The position numbers and the translations under genes were made by a program. This document shows positions 1 through 7,566 of a stretch of DNA of 12,127 bases, piece after piece. The notes under the pieces are model-generated. The model made no database searches. It was given only the letters and a program-made list of their open reading frames with translations, and was not told the origin of the DNA. The DNA is from JBOFGK01 sp051649085 (GTDB taxonomy: Bacteria; Bacillota_I; Bacilli_A; UBA3375). Each line of letters opens with the position of its first letter. The first letter of the stretch is position 1. The stretch is from contig JBOFGK010000007.1 of the NCBI GenBank assembly GCA_051649085.1, forward strand, positions 1-12,127, given 5' to 3'.

Positions 1-118
1 TTAAAATATGTAAATTTGCGAGAAAATAAAAAGTATATTTAAAAATAAATAGTTATAATGTAATAGAAATAAAACATTTTGTAGTTTCCAAAAAGTAATT
101 AGTGAAGAGCAATATTAT

Positions 119-147
119 TTGACATAATTTGTATTTTATGTTATACT
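119..147 (+). promoter_or_regulatory. Sigma-A promoter, extended -10, for the serine hydrolase gene
   Basis: A perfect -35 box TTGACA (119-124) and a 17-base spacer lead to TATACT (142-147), preceded by the extended -10 dinucleotide TG (139-140). The start of transcription would fall near 154, giving a leader of about 85 bases. The leader contains two TGTAA half-sites (156-161 and 171-176) of unknown meaning. No gene is supported in the AT-rich DNA upstream (1-118). Confidence 0.85.
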
Positions 148-238
148 TTTTCTAGTGTAAAATTATACTTTGTAACTAAAAAGGGATTTTTACGGGGAAC
201 TTTTTAAACGGATAATCAACAAATTGAAAAGGTGGGCT

Positions 239-1507
239 ATGTTTAGAAAAATAATAAAAATGCCATTTTTACTGCTAATAATTTTGATAATATGCCCGCT
301 TAAGGTAAGTGGTGCAACAGTTTCTTCAATAAACACGTATACAAATTTGGCAAAAGCCAATAGATTTAATGGTGCAGCAATGGTTTCAAGAACAACGGAA
401 GATGGATATGACATTTTGTATAATCAAGGTTTTAACTCAAGTGAAGGCTCAATGACCTTTAATGATCAAACAGTTTTCAACATCGGTTCGGTTTCAAAAG
501 TTGTAACTGCGATATCTGTTTTGAAATTACAAGAACAAGGAAAATTAAACATTAAGGATTCAGTTCGAAAATATCTTCCGGAGGCTCCAGCTTCATTTCA
601 ACCAATGACAGTTGAGATGCTTTTAACACATTCATCGGGAATAAATGTTATAGAAAGTGACGAAGCCTTGAGTAAAAAAGAAGTATTAGATATGATCTAT
701 AAAGCACCATTAGGTTATCCTCCGGGTGATGACTACTATTATAGCAATAGTGGTTATACTGTATTAGCAGCAATAATAGAAGCTGCTTCTGAAACAGATT
801 TTAAAACTTATTTACGTCAAAACATCTTCGAACCTCTTGACTTAAAAAGTACAGGTTTTCCCGGCGATGAATTTCTCGATGAGAATAAAGCGGCAATTGG
901 GGTTGATGATGGAGTTGTTACAGGGAAAGTAACAAGTTATCCTAGTGGTTGGAATTCAATTGGTTATAGCGATGTTTTAAGTACAACACGTGAATTAACT
1001 ACAATCTTTCAAGCAACATTCAATTATAAACTTTTAACTCCTGATTCGATAAAATTAATGCTGACACCTCAATTTGAAATTCAAGGTGGTTTATTTAGAG
1101 GGATTGGAGTAATTATTAGAAAATTACCAAATGGTCAAATTGAAGCATTTCATTCAGGTGTCTGGTTTGGAGGGAATACTTATTTTTCATATCGTCCTGC
1201 AGATAAAATCTTAAATGTTGATATGACAAATAATGTAGGAATTGGTTCACAAACATATCCAGCGATTGAAGCTGGAACTGAATTTGGGACGAAGTATCCA
1301 TTAAATTCTTTAGCACAAGCAACAGTGCTTGAAAATGTAGTAGTTCAAGTTCTCAATACAGAAGAATTAAGTAAAATCAAAAATGAATTATCGTCTGCTC
1401 CAGCAAAATTTGATCTAAAAGTACTTGCAATTATTGCCTGGATTTGTCTTGCGTGTTATTTGTTGTTTAGACAATGTCGAAGAATTTATCGTATTATTAG
1501 TAATTAA
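239..1507 (+). CDS. Exported, membrane-anchored serine hydrolase of the beta-lactamase / penicillin-binding-protein-like family
   Basis: This 422-residue protein has the fold motifs of the class C beta-lactamase/DD-peptidase/EstB superfamily (Pfam Beta-lactamase, PF00144). The nucleophile motif SVSK is at 84-87, YSN at 168-170 and HSG at 305-307, so the active site looks complete. A signal peptide (residues 1-26, ending SGA) and a C-terminal membrane helix (about 393-410) followed by a basic tail (RQCRR) place the catalytic domain outside the cell, tethered at its C-terminus. I chose the ATG at 239 because AAGGTGG lies just upstream; a TTG at 224 would add five residues but has no ribosome binding site. 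It has its own promoter and terminator. Family members are D-Ala-D-Ala carboxypeptidases, esterases, D-aminopeptidases or teichoic-acid modifying enzymes (FmtA type). The sequence alone does not say which, and it should not be called a resistance gene. Confidence 0.9.
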   Translation: MFRKIIKMPFLLLIILIICPLKVSGATVSSINTYTNLAKANRFNGAAMVSRTTEDGYDILYNQGFNSSEGSMTFNDQTVFNIGSVSKVVTAISVLKLQEQGKLNIKDSVRKYLPEAPASFQPMTVEMLLTHSSGINVIESDEALSKKEVLDMIYKAPLGYPPGDDYYYSNSGYTVLAAIIEAASETDFKTYLRQNIFEPLDLKSTGFPGDEFLDENKAAIGVDDGVVTGKVTSYPSGWNSIGYSDVLSTTRELTTIFQATFNYKLLTPDSIKLMLTPQFEIQGGLFRGIGVIIRKLPNGQIEAFHSGVWFGGNTYFSYRPADKILNVDMTNNVGIGSQTYPAIEAGTEFGTKYPLNSLAQATVLENVVVQVLNTEELSKIKNELSSAPAKFDLKVLAIIAWICLACYLLFRQCRRIYRIISN

Positions 1508-1509
1508 AG

Positions 1510-1539
1510 ACTATAAACCATTTGGTTTATAGTTTTTTT
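1510..1539 (+). terminator. Rho-independent terminator of the serine hydrolase gene
   Basis: A perfect 10-bp stem, ACTATAAACC (1510-1519) with GGTTTATAGT (1524-1533), closes a 4-base loop and runs into a T tract (1533-1539). It begins three bases after the stop codon. It should insulate the adhesin gene from the upstream promoter. Confidence 0.9.
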
Positions 1540-1627
1540 CATAAAATAGCCAAAAAATTTAAAACTAAAAAATTGATAATTTGAAAAATAAATCAAAAAT
1601 AATCTGATGTAAATAAAAAAAAGTGAG

Positions 1628-1704
1628 TTTTTTTCGAAAAAAAGCTAATAATAATAGTAGAGGGTACTGGAGGTGAAAAAGGATTAAAAACATAAAGTTA
1701 TAAT
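1628..1704 (+). promoter_or_regulatory. Adhesin upstream region: palindrome, orphan Shine-Dalgarno-like site and weak -10
   Basis: The 1540-1745 gap is very AT-rich. It holds a 16-base perfect palindrome TTTTTTTCGAAAAAAA (1628-1643). A full-length anti-SD match GGAGGTGA (1669-1676) has no start codon at a usable distance that opens a real frame. A perfect TATAAT (1699-1704) has no recognisable -35 at 16-18 bases. A second candidate, TTGATA (1573-1578) with AATAAT (1598-1603), has a poor 19-base spacer. The adhesin promoter is therefore uncertain, and it differs from the strong promoters elsewhere in the window. Confidence 0.3.
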
Positions 1705-1745
1705 GTTGTTAAGTACAACCCCAAACAATGCACAAAGGAGAAATT

Positions 1746-4358
1746 ATGAAAATAAAACTAAAATATGCAAGTTTACTTGCATTACTAATTTTTTTACTAA
1801 TTATTCCGAGCATAAATATAAATGCTAAAACCTTGATTGATGAATTTAAAATACTAGATGTAAAACAACGATTTGGACAATTATCAGCGAATGTTCCAAC
1901 AAATAATATAGATGAACCAGTTCCAACCACTGAACAATTAGATTTTGTGAAAAACGAGCCACTCGTAAAAAGTAAAATTATGCCAAAAGCCGAGATGCTT
2001 GAAGTGAAAAGTTTTTACCATCCAAAACTCCGCTTGGAGTGGTATACTGGTGGAAGTCCGCGTGGATTAATTTCATATTATATTGTTGACTCTAAAATAG
2101 TTTTTTGTATCGAACCGACGAAGCCAACCGATCATTATGCAACTAAACAATTAGAAAAGAATAGTCGCTTTAGCACATTTTCAAGTACTCAAAAAAACAA
2201 ACTAGCGCAAATTGTTAGTTATGGATTAGCAAGGTATGCGCAAACCAAAAATTCAGAGTACTTATATGGAGCGCAGTTATTAATATGGGAAACAACTAAT
2301 CCAACAATTGTTAAATTGAGTAAAAATAATACGATGAAAAAATATACGGACGAAATAAGAAATTTAGTTACAACTCATCAGAAAATTCCAAGTTTCATGT
2401 CAACTGGAACACCGATTAAAACTAAACTAAATTGGCACAATGAACGAAAACAATATGAAGTTGAATTAACCGATAGTAATCAAGTTTGGGACAATAGATT
2501 TAAACAAACAGGTAAATTTGGTGATTATGAAATAACTGCAATTGGTCCAAATAAAATAAGAGTTTCAACTAAAAATTTTCAAGCACAAACTTCACAGTTA
2601 ATAACTGTAAAATATACAAGCTATCCGATGCAACCTTCGGTTTTCTTTGAAGCTAATCAAGACTTAGCCCGTGTAACAACTCCCGATATAAGTGCTAAAA
2701 TGCAATTTGAAGTGAACCATACGCTAGGAGAAATTGAATTAAAAAAACAATTCAACTCTACTAGTACTGGTTTATTTAATGCTAATCAGACGCATAATGC
2801 AACGTTTGAAATTCGAAATGATCAAAATGAACAAATAAGTACTGTTGTTGTTGGACTTGATGGTGAGTCATCGAAAGTTGTGAAAAATTTACGAGCAGGC
2901 GTATATCAAATAAAGGAAGTGGCATCAAGTGTTAGTGCAGACTATAAACTAGATCAAACAGTATATTCGTGTGTAATCAGTCCTGGAGAGCGGTGTAAGT
3001 TAAATAATGGTCAGCCAATTATTAACAAACGAAAACAAGGAAGTTTAAAATTATTCAAAAAGGCTGAATATGCTGATGGAACAGTTAAAGCACTTGGAAA
3101 TACCAAGTTTAAATTAAAAACACAAGCAGGTGAAATTATTGGAACGTATATAACAAATCAAGCTGGAGAAATTGTTGTTAATAATTTAGATGTTGGTCAC
3201 TATTTGATCGCGGAGGAACAAGCTCCACCAGATTTTATGCTAGATCGAACTGTTTATAAAGTAGAGGTTATTGCCGATAAACAAGTGGTTGTTAATCGTG
3301 GTCAACCATTAATCAACAAACAATTTAAAGCAGGGTTCAAGTTACAAAAAAACGATGAAAATCAAATGCCAGTTGCCAATGTTAGTTTTAGGCTAACAGG
3401 AAAAACAAAATCTGGAAAAATATTTAAAAAAGATTATTTTACGAACTCAAGTGGAGAAATAAGCGAAAATAGTCTAGAGTTAGGAACTTACCAAATTGAG
3501 GAAATTAAAACGAATGATTTATTGGTGAATGAACATTTTTTCGAACAATTTAATTTACAAGAAAATGATGAACTTTTTCAAGTAAATAAGGGTAAGCCGA
3601 TTATTAATAAATTTAAAAAATGGGAAGTTACAGTTAAAAAAGTTGCGAAGAAAAAGGCAAAAGAAGAGCTGACAATCGGATTAGCAGACGCTGTTTTTTC
3701 GCTTGTTGTTGATGAGAACAACGATCAAAAAATATCTGCTGAAGAACGAATCAAACCAGTTGAAACATTTAAAACAAATAATTTGGGAATTGGTAAAAGT
3801 AAGAGTAATCGACTAGATAATAAACGATATTACCTTGTGGAGCAAATTGCCCCAAATGGTTATCGAGTGGATAATAAAGCAATTGAACTTAAACTTGATC
3901 AAACAAAAGCAAATCAAAATATCCAAGTTGTTGTTGAAAATCAACCAATCGAAAACAAAATTGAAATTTTGAAAATCGATGGTGCAACTAAAAAACCACT
4001 AAGTGGCGCAGTTCTTGAACTTAAGACAACAAGTAATTCTAAAGTTGCAAGCTGGACTACAACCAAAACAGCATATGTTCTTAATTTACCATTTGGAAGT
4101 TATGAGTTGTGTGAAGTAAGTTCACCAGAAGGTTACTCGAAGAACCCGGACTGTAAACGAGTTGAAGTCAAAAATGACTTCGAGCAACAAAAAATTAGTT
4201 TTGAAAACGAACGAAAAAAACAAATTGAGCAAGTCTTATCAACCGGTTTTACTAAACATCATCTTTTGTTTATAAGTATTACTAGTTGTGGTTTTCTAGT
4301 CCTGATGCTAATGATTCGTTTCAAAATAAATAAACGCAAACAGCAAAAAAACTTATGA
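1746..4358 (+). CDS. Thioester-domain surface adhesin with five Cna_B isopeptide domains
   Basis: This is an 870-residue cell-surface protein. The ATG at 1746 follows AAAGGAG (1734-1740); an in-frame ATG at 1728 lies before that site and is rejected. The signal peptide is 1-27. The N-terminal region (about 90-215) is a thioester domain: Cys121 in CIEPT and Gln177 in YGAQLLIWE are the pair that cross-link in this family, allowing covalent attachment to host amines. Five Cna_B/SpaA-like domains follow (about 328-425, 432-524, 530-622, 626-735, 737-821). Each shows the isopeptide triad Lys/Glu/Asn: K334-E391-N427, K438-E490-N524, K535-E586-N621, K632-E699-N737 and K743-E790-N821. Junctions repeat the motif GQPxINK. 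The C-terminus has VLSTG (830-834), a hydrophobic helix and a basic tail, resembling a sortase signal without LPxTG. Cysteine pairs 409/417 and 789/803 and an EF-hand-like loop at 656-667 are unusual. Binding target unknown. Confidence 0.9.
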   Translation: MKIKLKYASLLALLIFLLIIPSININAKTLIDEFKILDVKQRFGQLSANVPTNNIDEPVPTTEQLDFVKNEPLVKSKIMPKAEMLEVKSFYHPKLRLEWYTGGSPRGLISYYIVDSKIVFCIEPTKPTDHYATKQLEKNSRFSTFSSTQKNKLAQIVSYGLARYAQTKNSEYLYGAQLLIWETTNPTIVKLSKNNTMKKYTDEIRNLVTTHQKIPSFMSTGTPIKTKLNWHNERKQYEVELTDSNQVWDNRFKQTGKFGDYEITAIGPNKIRVSTKNFQAQTSQLITVKYTSYPMQPSVFFEANQDLARVTTPDISAKMQFEVNHTLGEIELKKQFNSTSTGLFNANQTHNATFEIRNDQNEQISTVVVGLDGESSKVVKNLRAGVYQIKEVASSVSADYKLDQTVYSCVISPGERCKLNNGQPIINKRKQGSLKLFKKAEYADGTVKALGNTKFKLKTQAGEIIGTYITNQAGEIVVNNLDVGHYLIAEEQAPPDFMLDRTVYKVEVIADKQVVVNRGQPLINKQFKAGFKLQKNDENQMPVANVSFRLTGKTKSGKIFKKDYFTNSSGEISENSLELGTYQIEEIKTNDLLVNEHFFEQFNLQENDELFQVNKGKPIINKFKKWEVTVKKVAKKKAKEELTIGLADAVFSLVVDENNDQKISAEERIKPVETFKTNNLGIGKSKSNRLDNKRYYLVEQIAPNGYRVDNKAIELKLDQTKANQNIQVVVENQPIENKIEILKIDGATKKPLSGAVLELKTTSNSKVASWTTTKTAYVLNLPFGSYELCEVSSPEGYSKNPDCKRVEVKNDFEQQKISFENERKKQIEQVLSTGFTKHHLLFISITSCGFLVLMLMIRFKINKRKQQKNL

Positions 4359-4391
4359 AAAAATAATAAATAGGCCAAAACAAGTTGTTCG

Positions 4392-4420
4392 TTGAAAAAA
4401 AGTCAAAAAAATGTTAAAAT
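4392..4420 (+). promoter_or_regulatory. Sigma-A promoter, extended -10, for rhomboid-fmt
   Basis: TTGAAA (4392-4397), a 17-base spacer and TAAAAT (4415-4420) with TG at 4412-4413 form a good promoter. Transcription would start near 4427, almost at the AAGGAG ribosome binding site (4428-4433), so the leader is very short. I see no terminator between the adhesin stop and this promoter, so readthrough from the adhesin is also possible. Confidence 0.7.
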
Positions 4421-4438
4421 ATTGATTAAGGAGTTTGA

Positions 4439-5305
4439 ATGAACAATACAAATACAATTGAACAACTGATGGATTATTTTATCCAACGAAATTATGATAT
4501 AATTAATTATTCACAAACAGAAGTAACTTTAGAAAATCAATATGAAAATAAAGTATTTGTTGGTAGTGAATTACCAATGGATACAACATTATATAATTTA
4601 ATTTGTGTAGTTGGCGGAACAATTAATCAGGCCAACGATAAGACACTGATTATTTCGGGTAATACAGCAAATGAATTTATTGAAAAAATGCAAGTTGTCA
4701 GAGATCAAGCAAATGAAAAAATTCGACAAAAAACAACAGTTAATACAAAATTGAATGCGGTTAACATTTTGATTATAATTAATTTGGTGTTTTTTATTGT
4801 ACAGTTTTTGAGTCCAATCTTACTAAACTACAGTGTAATTATTGGACAAGATTTCAGTTTTGGTAATTTTCTTAGAATTTTAACAGCTGGATTTACACAT
4901 AGTGGTTTTTTACATTTAGCATTAAATATGTTCTTTCTAATGTATATTGGAACACTAATTGAACAAGTAAGTGGAACTAAAAAATTTCTTTTAGTCTATT
5001 TCTTGACGATGATTGCATCGGGAATTATTGTTATTTTCTTCTCAAGTGCAGGTACATTTACAGTTGGTGCAAGTGGAGCGCTTTATGGAATAATGACTTT
5101 TGGAGCAGTGTATTATCGTCTGAGTAAAGTTTATTATCAACCGCAATTAAGTTCGAATCTATTGCAGTTAATTATAATTAATGTTTTTTTATCATTTGCG
5201 CTAAATGGAATAAGCATTTCAGGTCATTTAGGTGGACTATTAGCAGGGATTGCAGTTGCAGTAATTTTTTCGTATGTTGAAGACTTAAAAAATAAAGGTA
5301 AATAA
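4439..5305 (+). CDS. Rhomboid family intramembrane serine protease
   Basis: This 288-residue protein cleaves substrates within or next to their membrane helices. The catalytic dyad is visible: Ser212 in GASG (210-213) and His263 in SGHLGG. The conserved His159/Asn163 of the oxyanion region lie in the segment HSGFLHLALN (154-163), matching the GlpG arrangement. About 105 residues of soluble, probably cytoplasmic, sequence precede the first of about six membrane segments; I do not recognise this N-terminal part. The start at 4439 is preceded by AAGGAG five bases upstream. It has its own promoter and is followed by fmt after 23 bases, so the two are very likely co-transcribed. The adhesin with an atypical C-terminal anchor lies directly upstream. 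A processing relationship is possible but rests only on position. Confidence 0.93.
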   Translation: MNNTNTIEQLMDYFIQRNYDIINYSQTEVTLENQYENKVFVGSELPMDTTLYNLICVVGGTINQANDKTLIISGNTANEFIEKMQVVRDQANEKIRQKTTVNTKLNAVNILIIINLVFFIVQFLSPILLNYSVIIGQDFSFGNFLRILTAGFTHSGFLHLALNMFFLMYIGTLIEQVSGTKKFLLVYFLTMIASGIIVIFFSSAGTFTVGASGALYGIMTFGAVYYRLSKVYYQPQLSSNLLQLIIINVFLSFALNGISISGHLGGLLAGIAVAVIFSYVEDLKNKGK

Positions 5306-5328
5306 AAATAATTTAAAAGAGGTAATAA

Positions 5329-6255
5329 ATGAATAGAATCATCTTTATGGGAACACCAGATTTTGCAGCGCATATTTTAGAAAGATTAATTGCTGAGAAA
5401 ATAAATATTATTGCAGTTATAACACAACCGGATAGACCGTTTGGTCGTAAAAAAGAATTGAAAGCAAGTGAAGTAAAAATGGTTGCACTCGCACATCAAC
5501 TTTTAATTTTACAACCAGAAAAAATCGGTGATGCTTTTGCAGAAATTTCTGAGCTTAAACCTGATTTAATAATAACAGCTGCGTATGGACAATTTGTTCC
5601 AACTAAGATTTTAGAACTTCCAAGATGTGGATGTGTAAATGTACATGGTTCTTTATTACCAAAATATCGTGGTGGAGCGCCAATTCATCAAGCGATTATA
5701 GACGGTGAAACTCAAACAGGTGTGACATTAATTGAAATGGTAAAAAAAATGGATGCTGGAGATATGATTGCTAAAGCGGCTTTGCCAATTGAGATTAATG
5801 ATACTACTCGAATTATATATGATAAATTAAAAGTACTTGGAGCTGACTTACTTTTAGAAAATCTAGATAAAATCTTAGAACAAAGCTATCAAGGGGAACC
5901 GCAAGATGAAACGCAAGTAACATTTTCGCCAAACATCACTAAAGAACAAGAAAAAATTGAATGGAATCTGACAGCAATTCAAGTTCATAATCAAGTTCGT
6001 GGTTTATTTGACTGGCCAGTAGCATATGCTTTCTTTGAGGGAAAACGAATGAAAATCCTTAAAACAAGATTAACAAATATGAGTGATACAACTCAACCAA
6101 GTGGAACAATTGTTGCTGAAGATGAGACGAGTTTTTATATTCAAACGGTATCAGGAATTATACAAGTTTTGGAAATTCAGCCTGAAGGCAAAAAAAAGAT
6201 GCTTGTTTCAGATTATTTAAGAAGTACAAGTGTCCTAAATAAACGATTTTCGTGA
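5329..6255 (+). CDS. fmt: Methionyl-tRNA formyltransferase
   Basis: The enzyme transfers a formyl group from 10-formyltetrahydrofolate to Met on initiator tRNA in the cytoplasm, enabling translation initiation with fMet. At 308 residues it is full length for the family. The N-terminal formyltransferase domain (about 1-185) carries the signature around NVHGSLLPKYRGGAPI. The catalytic residues Asn104, His106 and Asp142 (in MDAGD) are all present. The C-terminal OB-like tRNA-binding domain spans about 205-305 and includes the family's VRGLFDWPVA stretch. AAGAGG (5317-5322) is the ribosome binding site. It follows the rhomboid gene by 23 bases and shares its promoter. The usual neighbours def, priA or rsmB are absent. 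Its TGA stop overlaps the -35 region of the next promoter. Confidence 0.97.
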   Translation: MNRIIFMGTPDFAAHILERLIAEKINIIAVITQPDRPFGRKKELKASEVKMVALAHQLLILQPEKIGDAFAEISELKPDLIITAAYGQFVPTKILELPRCGCVNVHGSLLPKYRGGAPIHQAIIDGETQTGVTLIEMVKKMDAGDMIAKAALPIEINDTTRIIYDKLKVLGADLLLENLDKILEQSYQGEPQDETQVTFSPNITKEQEKIEWNLTAIQVHNQVRGLFDWPVAYAFFEGKRMKILKTRLTNMSDTTQPSGTIVAEDETSFYIQTVSGIIQVLEIQPEGKKKMLVSDYLRSTSVLNKRFS

Positions 6256-6280
6256 AAAGGCTTATGAAATATGATAAAAT
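6252..6280 (+). promoter_or_regulatory. Promoter of the first M23 hydrolase, overlapping the end of fmt
   Basis: GTGAAA (6252-6257), a 17-base spacer and TAAAAT (6275-6280) with TG at 6272-6273 form an extended -10 promoter. The -35 includes the fmt stop codon. Transcription would start near 6287, giving a leader of about 73 bases. I see no terminator between fmt and this site, so fmt transcripts may also enter the hydrolase gene. Confidence 0.6.
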
Positions 6281-6311
6281 AAAGGTAGAAACTAATTAAT
6301 GAGCAAAAGAA

Positions 6312-6331
6312 AGTGTAATGGGAATTACATT
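6312..6331 (+). other. Hairpin in the leader of the first M23 hydrolase
   Basis: TGTAAT (6314-6319) pairs with ATTACA (6324-6329) around a GGGA tetraloop, extended by a G-T and an A-T pair to 6312-6331. The in-frame ATG at 6318, which would add 14 residues, lies inside this hairpin and lacks a ribosome binding site. This supports the downstream start at 6360. The same symmetry could be a protein-binding site in DNA; the regulator is unknown. Confidence 0.4.
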
Positions 6332-6359
6332 AAAATATAGTAATAATCGTGAGGAAAAA

Positions 6360-7541
6360 ATGAAAAAATATTTAAAAGCTTTAATATTGACTGTTGTCAT
6401 TAGTCTACTAATTGTAAATAATCCATTTTTTGCAGTTGAAAAAGTAGACGATCGTACATTGTCTGAAATTCAAGCAGATATTGATAGATTAAATCAAGAA
6501 CAAGAAACACTTCAGTCAGAAGTAGATATTCTTGGTGATGATATACAAAAAATTGGGGAATCGATTAGTGTGACACAAGCGACAATTTCTGAGACAAGAG
6601 GAAAAATTGAAGAATTAGAAAAAAAGATTCCTGTAGCTAAAGATAATGCGTCTAGTATGCTTAAGTTTTTACAGATGACTCAAAATGGATCTTTTCTTGT
6701 TGAGCTTACAAGTGGAACGCTAGCAGAAAATCAAAAAAAATCAGAAGCATTGAACAAATTAATTGATGAAGCAACAACAATTATTACTAACTTACTATTA
6801 TTGGAACAACAATTAGCTTTGGAAAAAAAGAATTTAGAGAATGAAGAACAAAAATTAACTGCCCTTAAAGTTGAAAAGTCTAAGCAAATGGAAGCTAAAA
6901 AGGACGCGATAAATCTTGCAGCAGCAGAAGCAAAAACAACAGAAGATATAAAAAGTATTTATACAGAAGCTGGGTGTAAAAACAATGAAGTATTTGGAGT
7001 TGATTGTGGATTTCCGCCACCACCACCAGCGCCAGAGGTAGGAACAGGTGGCGGTGCAACAAGTGGTGGTACGTTTATAAGACCAGTTGCTGGAAGTTAC
7101 ATTACTGAAGACTTTGGATATTATTCAGAAACTTCGATTAATCATAATGGAATTGATATTGGTGTATTTACAGGACATCCTGTTTTCCCGGTTGGATATG
7201 GACGTGTAGTTTCTGTTGTTAATGGTTGTGGTGTTGGAGACTATAGCTGTGGAGGTGGTTTTGGAAATCACGTTGTAATTATGCATAGAGTTAATGGTCA
7301 AACAATTTTTTCTGTATACGCTCACTTATCAGCAGCTTACGTTAGTCAAGGCCAAATTGTAAGTGCATATGATCAAATTGGTATTTCAGGTAATAGTGGG
7401 TATAGTTTTGGTGAACATTTGCATCTAGAAATGATACCTGATTCCAATGGGGATGGTAGTCCAGGATATGGATATGAAAATGTCAATCCGAGAAATTATA
7501 TAAACTTTCCGGGGATTGGTACCTATTTTGGAACACGCTAG
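6360..7541 (+). CDS. Secreted M23 murein hydrolase with PcsB/EnvC-like coiled coil (paralogue 1)
   Basis: This 393-residue exported protein probably cuts peptide cross-bridges of peptidoglycan. A hydrophobic leader (1-25) is followed by a long coiled coil (about 28-185) of the PcsB/CwlO/EnvC type, a short Pro/Gly linker (218-237) and a LytM/M23 endopeptidase domain. Zn ligands are His262 and Asp266 (HNGID) and His355 (HLH), with catalytic His322 (YAHLS), so it looks active. In relatives the coiled coil docks to FtsEX, which gates activity at division; that partner is not in this window. The start is the ATG after GAGG (6351-6354), matching the paralogue's start. Aromatic residues at the -3 position (FFA) make signal cleavage doubtful. 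Cysteines 206/216 and 290/297 may form disulfides. After HLHLEM, the loop DSNGDG (361-366) resembles a Ca-binding turn. Confidence 0.93.
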   Translation: MKKYLKALILTVVISLLIVNNPFFAVEKVDDRTLSEIQADIDRLNQEQETLQSEVDILGDDIQKIGESISVTQATISETRGKIEELEKKIPVAKDNASSMLKFLQMTQNGSFLVELTSGTLAENQKKSEALNKLIDEATTIITNLLLLEQQLALEKKNLENEEQKLTALKVEKSKQMEAKKDAINLAAAEAKTTEDIKSIYTEAGCKNNEVFGVDCGFPPPPPAPEVGTGGGATSGGTFIRPVAGSYITEDFGYYSETSINHNGIDIGVFTGHPVFPVGYGRVVSVVNGCGVGDYSCGGGFGNHVVIMHRVNGQTIFSVYAHLSAAYVSQGQIVSAYDQIGISGNSGYSFGEHLHLEMIPDSNGDGSPGYGYENVNPRNYINFPGIGTYFGTR

Positions 7542-7556
7542 TAAATTATAATTTAC
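7541..7556. repeat. Perfect 16-bp palindrome at the stop codon
   Basis: GTAAATTATAATTTAC is a perfect palindrome whose first base is the last base of the TAG stop of the first M23 gene. It is very AT-rich and would form only a weak hairpin. It lies ten bases before a much stronger hairpin (7567-7603). Its role is unknown. Confidence 0.55.
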
Positions 7557-7566
7557 AGTAGATTAT

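Noticed and set aside
156..176. WalR-like TGTAA half-sites upstream of the serine hydrolase
   Set aside because: Starts are 15 bases apart, not the 11 of the TGTWAH-N5-TGTWAH consensus. No good WalR box was found before the M23 genes either.
224..238. TTG start five codons upstream for the serine hydrolase
   Set aside because: No ribosome binding site precedes it, while AAGGTGG fits the ATG at 239 and gives a cleaner signal peptide.
293..298. Possible lipobox (LIIC) in the serine hydrolase leader
   Set aside because: Position -1 is Ile, not Gly/Ala/Ser, and the better cleavage site is SGA at residues 24-26.
1728..1745. Upstream ATG for the adhesin
   Set aside because: The ribosome binding site AAAGGAG would lie inside the coding sequence; it is correctly placed only for 1746.
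1703..1815. Short reading frame (about 36 codons) overlapping the adhesin start
   Set aside because: Its ATG is too far from GGAGGTGA, it overlaps the adhesin signal peptide out of frame, and its composition is not protein-like.
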